A DNA stretch of 6,803 nucleotides from an uncultured Lachnospiraceae bacterium (lineage in GTDB: Bacteria > Bacillota > Clostridia > Lachnospirales > Lachnospiraceae), in contig CAJTYM010000080.1 of the NCBI GenBank assembly GCA_910583835.1, positions 1 to 6,803 of the forward strand. Direction: 5' to 3'. The notes below the pieces were generated by a model. The model saw only the letters and a list, made by a program, of their open reading frames with translations, was not told where the DNA came from and ran no database searches. A program made the translations under genes and the position numbers. Shown piece by piece: positions 1-5,934 of the stretch. Each line of letters begins with the position of its first letter. The stretch's first letter is position 1.

Positions 1-1104
1 CAGCTCCGGGATGTGCTGCATCAAATGAACAAGGATATTTTGCCGAAGGCTACTTTTGTGGTGAACAGCGGGACAGGGCTGCACCTGTATTATGTTTTGT
101 CCGAGCCGGTTCCCATGTATCCGCAAAATCAGCATTATCTGAAGGAACTGAAGTATTCCCTGACCCGGCAGATTTGGAACAGGTACACGTCCTCTATCAA
201 GCAGCCGCAGATGCAGGGTCTTATGCAGGGGTTCCGGGTAGTCGGCTCCGGGACGAAATTGGGTAAAGGCTATCCTGTGGTAGCGTTTCAGTTTGGGGGC
301 CGGGTGGAGTTGGATGATCTGTTGGAGTACATACCAGCATCAAACGGAGAACGGCAGAAGTTGCAGGGCATTTTGAAAAAGAGCAGTATGCCTCTGGCGG
401 TAGCAAAGGAGAAGTACCCGGACTGGTATGAACGCCGGATCGTGAAGGGCGAGCGGAGAGGTCGCTGGACGGTGAAGAGAGATCTCTATGATTGGTGGTT
501 GCGACGTATCCAGGACGAGATCCGGGTGGGCCACCGCTATCATGGGATAATGACCCTGGCAATTTACGCAAAGAAATGCGGGATTGAGGAGGAGGAGCTT
601 CGCCAGGATGCCTATTCCCTCCTTCTGCCTTATGATGAAATGAGCGTTGAGGAGGTCAACCGTTTTACCAGGGATGATGTAGAGGCGGCTCTCTCAATGT
701 TCAACGAGGACTATGTGACGTTTCCAAGGGATGATATAGCAAGGCTTTCTGGCATGACTATGCCGGTCAATAAGAGAAATTGGAGGAAACAAACCCAGCA
801 TTTAAGGCTTGCAAGAGGGCAGTTGTCTATTCTGAGAGAGTTAGGAGAAGTGAAAGATGGGAGACCTCAAGGTAGTGGAACAGCTCAGGCAACGGTTTAT
901 CAATGGCAGCAGCAGCATCCCGAGGGACGCAAGGCCGACTGTCACCGGGAGACCGGCCTTGACCCTAAGACCATTCGGAAGTGGTGGGACTGTCCGCCTC
1001 CGCCGCTGCGGTTTAAGGATGGCCACATTACGGTGCCGGTTGAGCCGTCCCAGGAGTTGAGCGACTGGCTTCTGGATGCGCTGCATGATGGAAGCCAGGA
1101 TTAG
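1..1104 (+). CDS. AEP-superfamily primase/plasmid replication protein, 5'-truncated by the window
   Basis: The reading frame is open from base 1, so the GTG at 13 is probably internal and the N-terminus lies outside. Residues here are counted from that GTG. The segment VVNSGTGLHLYYVL (16-29) matches the sGxGxH motif of archaeo-eukaryotic primase-like domains, and GFRVVGSGTK (73-82) resembles the motif that follows it. The acidic DxD metal motif would lie upstream and is not visible. The stretch GHRYHGIMTLAIYAKKCGI (173-191) and the preceding RGRW...LYDWW segment are typical of the helical region after the primase domain in Firmicutes plasmid and conjugative-element primases. The C-terminus (about 294-326, ending KTIRKWW) looks like a helix-turn-helix. 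The family primes or starts element replication in the cytoplasm. The frame is intact to its TAG and is followed directly by a terminator. Family assignment is fairly secure; exact subfamily is not. Confidence 0.8.
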   Translation, partial: QLRDVLHQMNKDILPKATFVVNSGTGLHLYYVLSEPVPMYPQNQHYLKELKYSLTRQIWNRYTSSIKQPQMQGLMQGFRVVGSGTKLGKGYPVVAFQFGGRVELDDLLEYIPASNGERQKLQGILKKSSMPLAVAKEKYPDWYERRIVKGERRGRWTVKRDLYDWWLRRIQDEIRVGHRYHGIMTLAIYAKKCGIEEEELRQDAYSLLLPYDEMSVEEVNRFTRDDVEAALSMFNEDYVTFPRDDIARLSGMTMPVNKRNWRKQTQHLRLARGQLSILRELGEVKDGRPQGSGTAQATVYQWQQQHPEGRKADCHRETGLDPKTIRKWWDCPPPPLRFKDGHITVPVEPSQELSDWLLDALHDGSQD

Positions 1105-1110
1105 GGCGGG

Positions 1111-1142
1111 AAAGGCCCTGCAATGCTTTGAGGGCCTTTTTT
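1111..1142 (+). terminator. Intrinsic terminator of the replication gene
   Basis: The perfect 9-bp stem AAAGGCCCT (1111-1119) / AGGGCCTTT (1131-1139) has an 11-nt loop and a six-T run (1137-1142). It starts 6 nt after the stop codon of the primase gene and isolates it from the toxin-antitoxin operon. Confidence 0.9.
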
Positions 1143-1269
1143 GGCCTTTTGAGGGTAAACATACCGGCCACCTCTTTACTGCACCCGAAAAGCCGCATAA
1201 ATCAAGAGGGGGAGGTTGACCTCTAAATGGTAACATATCGGTGTGTTCTGCTGTGCTTCTGGATTGCTA
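1143..1269. other. Intergenic stretch, no supported gene
   Basis: Between the Rep terminator and the toxin-antitoxin promoter I see only short inverted repeats, such as GAGG-TTGA-CCTC around 1212-1223. There is also the start of a 31-codon open frame (1227-1322) preceded by GGAGG, which I do not accept as a gene. The region holds no recognisable element. Confidence 0.4.
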
Positions 1270-1298
1270 TTGACAAAAATGGAAAATGGGGATATACT
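1270..1298 (+). promoter_or_regulatory. Toxin-antitoxin operon promoter
   Basis: The -35 is TTGACA (1270-1275), the spacer is 17 nt, and the -10 is TATACT (1293-1298). This is a near-perfect sigma-A promoter about 50 nt upstream of the antitoxin start. ACTAAG repeats begin inside the -10 (1296), so the promoter is probably repressed by the antitoxin or toxin-antitoxin complex, as is usual in these families. Confidence 0.85.
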
Positions 1299-1323
1299 AA
1301 GTTTACTAAGCCTTTTGACTAAG
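1296..1323 (+). repeat. Three ACTAAG direct repeats, candidate antitoxin operator
   Basis: ACTAAG occurs at 1296-1301, 1305-1310 and 1318-1323, overlapping the -10 and the expected transcription start. The first two are 7-mers TACTAAG 9 bp apart. The position suits an autoregulatory operator for the ribbon-helix-helix antitoxin encoded directly downstream. Binding is inferred from placement only. Confidence 0.45.
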
Positions 1324-1347
1324 TTAATTGGTGCGGAGGTAGTTGCT

Positions 1348-1611
1348 ATGAGTGATAATACAGTGACCTGTTCTTTTACGATGGATAGAGATGTTTACAA
1401 TGCTTATAAGAGCATTGTTGCATCGTATGGGGAGAACGTGAAAGGGAATATTGTGCGGTATATGAAGTCTGTTATTATGTATGAAACACCTAATGCAGAA
1501 ACGATACAGGCAATTAAAGAAGTGCAGGAGTTGAAGAAGAATCCGCATAAAAAATCTTATAGTTCATTTAGTGAGATTCTTGCAGAGATGGAGGAGGACG
1601 ATGAAGTATAA
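1348..1611 (+). CDS. RelB/DinJ-family antitoxin
   Basis: This 87-residue protein is the likely labile antitoxin that neutralises the toxin encoded next. The ATG at 1348 is chosen because GCGGAGGT (1333-1340) sits 7 nt upstream; an open frame exists further upstream but crosses the promoter. Residues 5-43 (VTCSFTMDRDVYNAYKSIVASYG...) have the short strand followed by two helices of the ribbon-helix-helix DNA-binding fold, as in RelB/DinJ. The C-terminal part (49-82, NAETIQAIKEVQELKKNPHKKSYSSFSEILAEM) has the layout of the DinJ toxin-wrapping tail, and the end is acidic. The gene overlaps the toxin gene by 11 nt, which indicates translational coupling. The N-terminal half is divergent from typical DinJ, so assignment leans on the tail and the toxin partner. 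Confidence 0.8.
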   Translation: MSDNTVTCSFTMDRDVYNAYKSIVASYGENVKGNIVRYMKSVIMYETPNAETIQAIKEVQELKKNPHKKSYSSFSEILAEMEEDDEV

Positions 1612-1876
1612 GATTGTGCAGACCAGTAAATTCAAAAAAGACTTGAAGCTAGTAAAACGAAGAGGGTATGACCTATCTCTTATGGAAACGGTAGTGGATA
1701 CATTAGCCGCAGGGAAGGAATTACCGCAGCGGAATCAAGACCATCCGTTAAAAGGAAACCATGTGAATTGCAGAGAATGTCATATTACTCCTGATTGGCT
1801 GTTGATCTATGAGATTGTTGAGGATGAACTTTTTTTGTATCTGACTCGGACAGGTACGCACAGTGATTTGTTTTAG
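1601..1876 (+). CDS. YafQ-like (RelE superfamily) mRNA-cleaving toxin
   Basis: This 91-residue protein matches the YafQ branch of the RelE/ParE superfamily. Those toxins enter the ribosomal A site and cut mRNA, halting growth when the antitoxin is lost. ATG 1601 is chosen over an in-frame ATG at 1571 because GAGGAGG (1591-1597) lies 3 nt before it and the protein then begins MKYKIVQTSKFKKDLK, the usual family opening. By comparison with E. coli YafQ (H50, H63, D67, W68, H87, F91), this protein has H48 in DHPLKGN, H61 and D65-W66 in CHITPDW, H87 in TGTHSDLF, and F91 as the last residue. The active site therefore looks complete. It overlaps the antitoxin gene and shares its promoter. Confidence 0.88.
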   Translation: MKYKIVQTSKFKKDLKLVKRRGYDLSLMETVVDTLAAGKELPQRNQDHPLKGNHVNCRECHITPDWLLIYEIVEDELFLYLTRTGTHSDLF

Positions 1877-1889
1877 AGGGCCATAGAAA

Positions 1890-2231
1890 ATGACATACCA
1901 GGAGTACAATGAAAAACTGAAAAGAGGGCTTGCCCAGGTTCGAGCTGGTCAGGGCATAGTCAAAACCATGGAGGAATTAGAACGTATGGCAGAGGAAACA
2001 AGATTTGCACAGCTTCGGTTACCGGACCCAGCAGACGCTGATCCGCACCCTCGGCTGCTCCTGGAGGGCCGGGGCATTCATGCTGGCGAGTGTTTTACGG
2101 CTCTGTTCCCGGATGGGTGGCATGATATTACCCTGGAGGTGAGCTGGGAGCCGACCGGCCCCGGCTGTTGGTATATCTCAACGCCAGGATTTAGGGATAT
2201 TTGCCCTATAGGTTTGTTTGTGAAGACATAA
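1890..2231 (+). CDS. Small protein resembling DUF5348, third gene of the toxin-antitoxin operon
   Basis: This 113-residue protein starts 13 nt after the toxin stop, with AGAGGG (1875-1880) 9 nt before the ATG, so it is probably co-transcribed with the toxin-antitoxin pair. Residues 1-42 are charged and helical (NEKLKRGLAQVRAGQ, MEELERMAEET). After a Pro/Asp-rich link, residues 56-113 form a likely small beta domain. It has the run of short hydrophobic strands, G-x-x-aromatic-x-x-G turns and a GCWYI strand seen in DUF5348-type proteins of Firmicutes mobile elements, whose role is unknown. It is more GC-rich than the two genes before it (GGCCGGGGC, CCGACCGGCCCC), so it may have a different origin. 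It could instead be an accessory antitoxin, since the N-terminal motif resembles linker helices of some antitoxins. Family match is moderate. Confidence 0.6.
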   Translation: MTYQEYNEKLKRGLAQVRAGQGIVKTMEELERMAEETRFAQLRLPDPADADPHPRLLLEGRGIHAGECFTALFPDGWHDITLEVSWEPTGPGCWYISTPGFRDICPIGLFVKT

Positions 2232-2283
2232 AGTATATATTAAGATTAAGTTATATAATATAAATAATTTATGTATATGAAAT

Positions 2284-2320
2284 AAAAAGCGGTGCTCCAG
2301 GAACGGAGACACCGCTTTCT
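2284..2320. terminator. Hairpin terminator between toxin-antitoxin and parA operons
   Basis: The stem AAAGCGGTG-CTCC (2286-2298) pairs with GGAG-(A)-CACCGCTTT (2305-2318), giving 13 bp with one bulged A and a 6-nt loop. On the plus strand the stem ends in TTTCT, a weak U tract. On the minus strand it ends in TTTTTATTT, so it could stop transcription in both directions. Confidence 0.7.
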
Positions 2321-2322
2321 GC

Positions 2323-2351
2323 TTGACAACATAAGGAACAAACAATATAAT
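2323..2351 (+). promoter_or_regulatory. parA operon promoter, full consensus
   Basis: TTGACA (2323-2328), 17-nt spacer, TATAAT (2346-2351): an exact sigma-A consensus. A promoter this strong driving a partition operon is normally held down by autorepression. The AT-rich inverted repeat that touches the -10 (2352-2364) is the obvious place for that. Confidence 0.9.
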
Positions 2352-2407
2352 TTATATAACTTAAATAGTAGGCGCAGACTATATAAATGAAATAAGGAGT
2401 GAAGGAT

Positions 2408-3187
2408 TTGAAAGTTATAGCAATCGCAAATCAAAAGGGCGGCGTGGCGAAGACCACAACGACACACAATCTCGGTGTGGCCTTGGCGGCGAAGGGAAAG
2501 CGAGTTCTCTTGATTGATCTGGACAGTCAGGCCAGCCTGACGATCAGCGTGGGCCTGGAGCCGCTGGAGGTAAAGAGGACGATTGTAGATGTTCTGAGAA
2601 AAGACGGGGTGCCGGTCGGCGAGTGCATCGAGCGGATCAGCGACCGGCTGCACATCGTTACATCCATCATTGACCTGGCTCCGATGGAGATGGAGCTGCT
2701 GTCCAGGGCCAGCCGGGAGAAGATTCTTGACCGGGCCCTGCGGCCAGTTCGGGGAGAGTATGACTTCATCCTGGTAGACTGCCCCCCGCAGCTGTCCATC
2801 TTGACGATCAATGCGCTCTCCTGTGCCGACAGCGTGATTATCCCGGTCAAGACGGATTATCTGGCCTATCGTGGCCTGACGCAGCTCCAGGACAGCATCC
2901 AGGAGATCCAGGAGCTGATTAACCCGGAGCTGAAGGTGCTGGGAGTCATTGCGACGCTGTATGAGAAGCGAGTAGGCGATGATAACGAGATACTGGCCGC
3001 TTTGAAAAAAGAGTATAACCTCCTGGGCGTAATTAAACGACTTGCGGTTGCCAAGAAAGGAATCTATGACGGGCTGGCGGTGGTGGAGCAGACGCCCAGC
3101 AGTGAAATTTCCATAGAGTACAATAAGATAGCAGATATAATAATTGTCACAGAAAGATTTGAAAGGGTGGAGAAAGAGAATGGCTAA
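2408..3187 (+). CDS. parA: ParA-family partition ATPase
   Basis: This 259-residue Walker-type ATPase of the ParA/Soj/MinD superfamily segregates low-copy plasmids or elements over the nucleoid together with a centromere-binding partner. I chose TTG 2408 because AAGGAG (2394-2399) lies 8 nt before it. The upstream GTG 2399 would overlap that site, and the TTG start gives the usual N-terminus MKVIAIANQKGGVAKTT. The deviant Walker A KGGVAKTT is at residues 10-17, with the signature lysine K10 and P-loop K15. The A' motif DLDSQ is at 37-41 and the Walker B ILVDCPP at 121-127. There is no N-terminal DNA-binding extension, so it is the short type Ib/Soj-like form. The stop overlaps the next gene by 8 nt. 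The P-loop has Ala where Gly is common, a variant often seen in the family. Confidence 0.93.
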   Translation: MKVIAIANQKGGVAKTTTTHNLGVALAAKGKRVLLIDLDSQASLTISVGLEPLEVKRTIVDVLRKDGVPVGECIERISDRLHIVTSIIDLAPMEMELLSRASREKILDRALRPVRGEYDFILVDCPPQLSILTINALSCADSVIIPVKTDYLAYRGLTQLQDSIQEIQELINPELKVLGVIATLYEKRVGDDNEILAALKKEYNLLGVIKRLAVAKKGIYDGLAVVEQTPSSEISIEYNKIADIIIVTERFERVEKENG

Positions 3188-3488
3188 GTTTGAGGATAGA
3201 GAGAACCGTCGGAGGGGTTCGATTGTAGGAAGTATCGTTGATGGTGCGCCGGCAGTGGCCGGTAGCGGGAGAGGTCGCCCGAAGGAGGACCGGGAGATCA
3301 AGAAGCGGGTGAGTCTGTCAGTGCTGCCAAGTCTGTATGAGGATATACAAAAGATTGCCTATGTGCAACGGAGAAGCATCAGTGATCTGGTTGGAGATCT
3401 GATGGAGCAGTTTAGGGCAGGACATGAGGAGGAACTTGCAGAGTATAGAAAAATAGTGAAAAAGGGACAGAGCAATAAAAATATTTAG
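3180..3488 (+). CDS. Ribbon-helix-helix protein, putative centromere-binding partner of ParA
   Basis: This 102-residue protein has ATG 3180 preceded by GGAG (3169-3172) at 7 nt and overlaps the end of parA by 8 nt, so the two are coupled. Residues 1-40 are basic and low in hydrophobics (RENRRRG, GRGRPKEDREIKK), likely flexible. Residues 42-80 form a ribbon-helix-helix: strand KRVSLSVLP, helix SLYEDIQKIAYVQRR, turn SIS, helix DLVGDLMEQF. The tail (81-102) is charged and helical. Small proteins of this fold directly after a short ParA act in type Ib systems as the DNA-binding ParB/omega-like component, often also repressing the operon. Its targets may be the TATATAA-containing repeats near the parA promoter. 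The fold is confident; the partition role follows from context. Confidence 0.8.
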   Translation: MAKFEDRENRRRGSIVGSIVDGAPAVAGSGRGRPKEDREIKKRVSLSVLPSLYEDIQKIAYVQRRSISDLVGDLMEQFRAGHEEELAEYRKIVKKGQSNKNI

Positions 3489-3550
3489 GAGTTTGCGTGA
3501 GGCTCTTGGTGAATGTTTAGTATCGTCCGACACATAAATGGGAGGAGAAA

Positions 3551-4039
3551 ATGATGAAAATAAAGAAAATAAAAGCGTTTACATTGGTATGTATTGCCTT
3601 AATGGCTACTTTAATTATGATTATAGGAAAAAATAACCATAAAGAAATGGGAGAAGTAGAGATAAGAATTAATGGGGAATATACTGATTTCGTTCCATAT
3701 ACAAGGAAGTTTACAAGAGATGCAGATGGAAGTTTTCTAGATAACACGGCAAGGCAGATCCCGTATATTTCCGTTGTGGAAGGGGATAGATTGTCACTTA
3801 TTTTTTCGGGGAAACAGGAAATAGAATGCGAGGTTGTTAAATATGAGATTTACGAAATGGATGAACCGCTTGGATCACCAACATCAAAGGGTGAGCCAGA
3901 GACGGTTGATGTGGAGCAAGAAGACAGGATGATATCATTTAATATAAATGAAATTGAAGTAAATCAACAACTGATCGTATGTAAGTTCCCCGATAAAGGA
4001 TATTATATTTTTAGAGTGGGACGTTTTAAGGAGGATTAA
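3551..4039 (+). CDS. Small membrane-anchored or secreted protein, unknown function
   Basis: I do not recognise this 162-residue protein. Two adjacent ATGs (3551, 3554) follow GGGAGGAG (3540-3547). The second gives the better spacing of 6-8 nt, but either start works. The N-terminus is KIKKIK followed by a hydrophobic stretch (about residues 9-26, ending MIIG) without a clear signal peptidase or lipobox site, so it is probably an N-terminal anchor with the rest outside the cell. The remainder is acidic and alternates short hydrophobic strands (VEIRING, YISVVEGDRLSLIFSG, IECEVVKYEIYEM, YYIFRVGRF). This suggests one beta-sandwich-like domain with two cysteines. It is AT-rich compared with parA, lies 62 nt after the partition operon, and converges on the peptidase gene across a shared terminator. 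A relation to the peptidase, such as inhibitor or partner, is only a guess. Confidence 0.75.
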   Translation: MMKIKKIKAFTLVCIALMATLIMIIGKNNHKEMGEVEIRINGEYTDFVPYTRKFTRDADGSFLDNTARQIPYISVVEGDRLSLIFSGKQEIECEVVKYEIYEMDEPLGSPTSKGEPETVDVEQEDRMISFNINEIEVNQQLIVCKFPDKGYYIFRVGRFKED

Positions 4040-4075
4040 AAGGGGGTGCAATGCTTATGCATTGCACCCCCTTTT
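4038..4075. terminator. Bidirectional intrinsic terminator with perfect 17-bp stem
   Basis: AAAAGGGGGTGCAATGC (4038-4054) pairs without mismatch with GCATTGCACCCCCTTTT (4059-4075) around a TTAT loop. It carries a U tract of four in both directions. It includes the stop codon of the plus-strand gene and lies 10 nt beyond the stop of the minus-strand peptidase, so it ends both convergent units. Confidence 0.93.
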
Positions 4076-4085
4076 AAGTAACTTG

Positions 4086-5213
4086 TCACCATGGGAGAGG
4101 AGAAATGTAAACGTATTGCGCAATATCCAAGCTAGAATAACTGTACATTATCCGGTTTCGACTCCAGCCATTTTGAATGTAGAGCGAATTGGAGGAATAT
4201 CCAGTTGCTACAATACTATGATCTACCGCCGGATCTCCGAAATCATCGACGGATATCAATAAAAGCCTACCACGGTCCAAATGATCTTTCATACTACTCA
4301 AGGTGTTAAAAGAAGAGCGTTCAATATCAAAGGAACAATTATTGCCAGAAGCATATGATCTAAGCCCAACATCTATCTGGTTTCTCGCAGTACCAACAGA
4401 AACAAAAGAAGAGAAACTGATATTGTTAGTATTTAGTGAGATATATAACTTTTCAAAGGTTTTATTAGTAGATTCACCGCTTGTGCAAGAGGTTTTTCCA
4501 AGGTGAGTTAAATACCTGAAAATGCCTGTTGCAGCAGTAGGAGTACAGTGGTCATGCATACCATTGTGAGTTTTGCCATTATAAGATATAGATAGATTTT
4601 TAAAATCGTCTGTTATAGGCCAATAGAAGTCATCATCGGAGCCTAGAGGCATAATACCAGACTCCATAGAAGGTTCTGCGTCGTCAATAATGAGAGGATC
4701 AACGGAAACCTGCTCCGCGTAAGCAATAGCATTAGTTTGTACAGTTTCGTCTCCTATATCAATAGGGGCGTTAGATGCTAAATTAAGGTATCCTGAATCT
4801 GTAGCAATTGCATATTTAAAGCTTCCCAAGAAATAAATTTCGGTGTCTGATAGGTCGTATCCCCAATAGTTTGCCATACTATCTACTTCGCTATGACCAT
4901 CAAAAGCATAACAGTAAATAGAGTAGGAACCATCGATATCATGAATTTGGATAAAGCCAGATTCAGCATCATCTGTTAACAGGTTAAAGATATAACCATT
5001 GGGGATTCCGTCAAGGTTGAAAAGTGTGGTTGTAGTTGAAATTGTGGTGCTTTCGTTCCAGGGACAATTGGGAATAGTAGATGCAATGGCAGAAATTTGC
5101 TCAAAAACAAAGTTAGCCGGGGAAGAGTCGATAGGGGATGTCGCACCTGCGGGAAGGGATATACAAACCAAGAGACATAGGGCAGTAAGAAGAGCGAAAA
5201 ACTTGCGCTTCAT
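4086..5213 (-). CDS. Secreted papain-fold cysteine peptidase (C39-like/C10-like), with prodomain
   Basis: This 375-residue preproprotein starts at ATG 5213, which has AGGAGG (5221-5226 on the plus strand) 7 nt upstream; the frame is open further upstream without such a site. Residues 1-24 are a Sec signal peptide (MKRK, hydrophobic core, then AGA before the likely cut). Residues about 30-110 resemble the prodomain of streptopain-type proteases (FNLDGIPNGYIFNLL, then GFIQIHDIDGSYSIYCYAF). The catalytic domain shows HCTPTAATGIFRYL with probable nucleophile C223, and DHSIVATGY with H332. IQNGW follows at 346-350, where Q347 or N348 could orient the histidine. The C/H spacing and these motifs fit C39-like or C10 peptidases acting outside the cell. 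Substrate is unknown: a bacteriocin-like precursor, host protein or competitor protein are all possible. It probably shares a transcript with the membrane protein gene 100 nt upstream. Confidence 0.8.
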   Translation of the reverse strand: MKRKFFALLTALCLLVCISLPAGATSPIDSSPANFVFEQISAIASTIPNCPWNESTTISTTTTLFNLDGIPNGYIFNLLTDDAESGFIQIHDIDGSYSIYCYAFDGHSEVDSMANYWGYDLSDTEIYFLGSFKYAIATDSGYLNLASNAPIDIGDETVQTNAIAYAEQVSVDPLIIDDAEPSMESGIMPLGSDDDFYWPITDDFKNLSISYNGKTHNGMHDHCTPTAATGIFRYLTHLGKTSCTSGESTNKTFEKLYISLNTNNISFSSFVSVGTARNQIDVGLRSYASGNNCSFDIERSSFNTLSSMKDHLDRGRLLLISVDDFGDPAVDHSIVATGYSSNSLYIQNGWSRNRIMYSYSSLDIAQYVYISPLPW

Positions 5214-5313
5214 AAAAATACCTCCTAAAGTTGAAAAGACGGCACTGCGAAATTCATTGTTCGCCAAATAAGAAGCTGTACGGCGGAATGCCTCTCCGGT
5301 CTTCAGGAGAGAC

Positions 5314-5724
5314 TCAGTCAAGATTGGGTGGCGTCCCACGCTTTTTAATCCATAAAACGGAAAAGAGAAGATGTGTGGCTATGGCACCTATGGCGAGCCA
5401 AAACGTCCACTGGAGAGTGGACAGGGTAAATTTCCAATTCTGCGTTTCGCTGATATGGGTCCGAATTGTAAACCGGCTCAAAGCGAAAACATACGAAGCT
5501 CCAGTCAAAAAATGAGCCGCCACCACGCCCCATCGCTTTTTCAAAAAAACCATCACATAATACAGGGCCACCACTAAATAAAATTCCCATCTCATGATGT
5601 AAATTCCTCTCCAGGGAGGGCGGATGCCAGTCCCATAGCCGATACGGAACCATGGTAAAAAAACGGGAAGTAGCGCGACAAGAAAACTGCCGTATAAAAT
5701 TTTATTTGATCGTTTCATGTCCAC
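5314..5724 (-). CDS. Four-helix membrane protein, unknown function
   Basis: This 136-residue protein has four hydrophobic segments (about residues 8-26, 46-61, 65-85 and 103-125), separated by short basic or Trp/Arg-rich loops, and a basic tail (WIKKRG). I see no domain I recognise. The start is uncertain: AGGAGG lies at 5740-5745, which is 15 nt from GTG 5724 and 21 nt from the in-frame ATG 5718, both longer than usual. The two starts differ by only two residues. It is the first gene after the minus-strand promoter at 5798-5826 and precedes the secreted peptidase, so it might serve as its immunity, anchoring or export partner. That is inference from order alone. Confidence 0.65.
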   Translation of the reverse strand: MDMKRSNKILYGSFLVALLPVFLPWFRIGYGTGIRPPWRGIYIMRWEFYLVVALYYVMVFLKKRWGVVAAHFLTGASYVFALSRFTIRTHISETQNWKFTLSTLQWTFWLAIGAIATHLLFSVLWIKKRGTPPNLD

Positions 5725-5785
5725 TCTGCGTGTTTGTTACCTCCTTTGTACCCCTTTCTTCCGCTAATTAGATATAGTCACAAAT

Positions 5786-5827
5786 ATTGTAAATAATATT
5801 ATACAATAAGCTGTCTAGATTTACAAT
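5786..5827. repeat. ATTGTA/TACAAT half-sites over the minus-strand promoter, candidate operator
   Basis: ATTGTAAAT (5786-5794) is the exact reverse complement of ATTTACAAT (5819-5827). A third half-site TACAAT lies at 5802-5807. The outer pair is centred 33 bp apart, about three helical turns. The left half is at the expected transcription start and the right half covers the -35. No regulator gene for it is visible in the window. Confidence 0.5.
5798..5826 (-). promoter_or_regulatory. Promoter of the membrane protein-peptidase operon
   Basis: Read on the minus strand, TTGTAA (5826-5821), a 17-nt spacer and an exact TATAAT (5803-5798) lie about 70 nt upstream of the membrane protein start. 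The inverted repeats described at 5786-5827 cover both elements, which suggests repression. Confidence 0.75.
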
Positions 5828-5832
5828 AGAGA

Positions 5833-5879
5833 ATAACGGTTTACCCGTTTGCGCTATACGTGAACGGGTAAACCGTTAT
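5833..5879. repeat. Perfect 17-bp inverted repeat between divergent promoters
   Basis: ATAACGGTTTACCCGTT (5833-5849) and AACGGGTAAACCGTTAT (5863-5879) are exact reverse complements around a 13-nt centre. There is no T run on either side, so it is a poor terminator. It sits between the minus-strand promoter (ends 5826) and the strong plus-strand promoter (starts 5901). It could be an operator, a recombination or origin site, or a cruciform; the sequence does not decide. Confidence 0.85.
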
Positions 5880-5900
5880 GTCTATCAAAATCGAAATATC

Positions 5901-5929
5901 TTGACTGCCCCGGCAATCTATGCTATACT
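5901..5929 (+). promoter_or_regulatory. Strong extended -10 promoter of the candidate RNA gene
   Basis: TTGACT (5901-5906), 17-nt spacer and TATACT (5924-5929), with TGC directly before the -10 (5921-5923) giving an extended -10. Predicted transcription start is near 5935. No start codon with a ribosome binding site follows for several hundred bases, which points to an RNA product or a very long leader. Confidence 0.85.
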
Positions 5930-5934
5930 AAAAA

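Larger units (their letters stand above)
2246..2364. repeat. 13-bp inverted repeat flanking terminator and parA promoter, possible partition site/operator
   Basis: TTAAGTTATATAA (2246-2258) is the exact reverse complement of TTATATAACTTAA (2352-2364). The right copy directly follows the parA -10. A further ACTATATAA lies at 2378-2386. The layout suits binding sites for the ribbon-helix-helix partner of ParA, acting as operator and perhaps centromere. No binding has been shown, and AT-rich sequence gives such matches more easily. Confidence 0.45.

Noticed and set aside
1227..1322. 31-codon open frame (MVTYRC...KPFD) with GGAGG 11 nt upstream
   Set aside because: It runs across the toxin-antitoxin promoter and its repeats, the ribosome binding site spacing is long, and I recognise no family. 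It could be a chance frame or a remnant of a gene end.
2246..3301. Long minus-strand open frame opposite parA
   Set aside because: It is a shadow of parA, whose ATPase motifs, ribosome binding site and promoter are clear. The opposite protein is unrecognisable and spans a promoter and terminator.
5314..5653. Second open frame on the same strand within the membrane protein gene
   Set aside because: The other frame has four clear hydrophobic segments and follows the promoter and AGGAGG; this one shows no consistent features.
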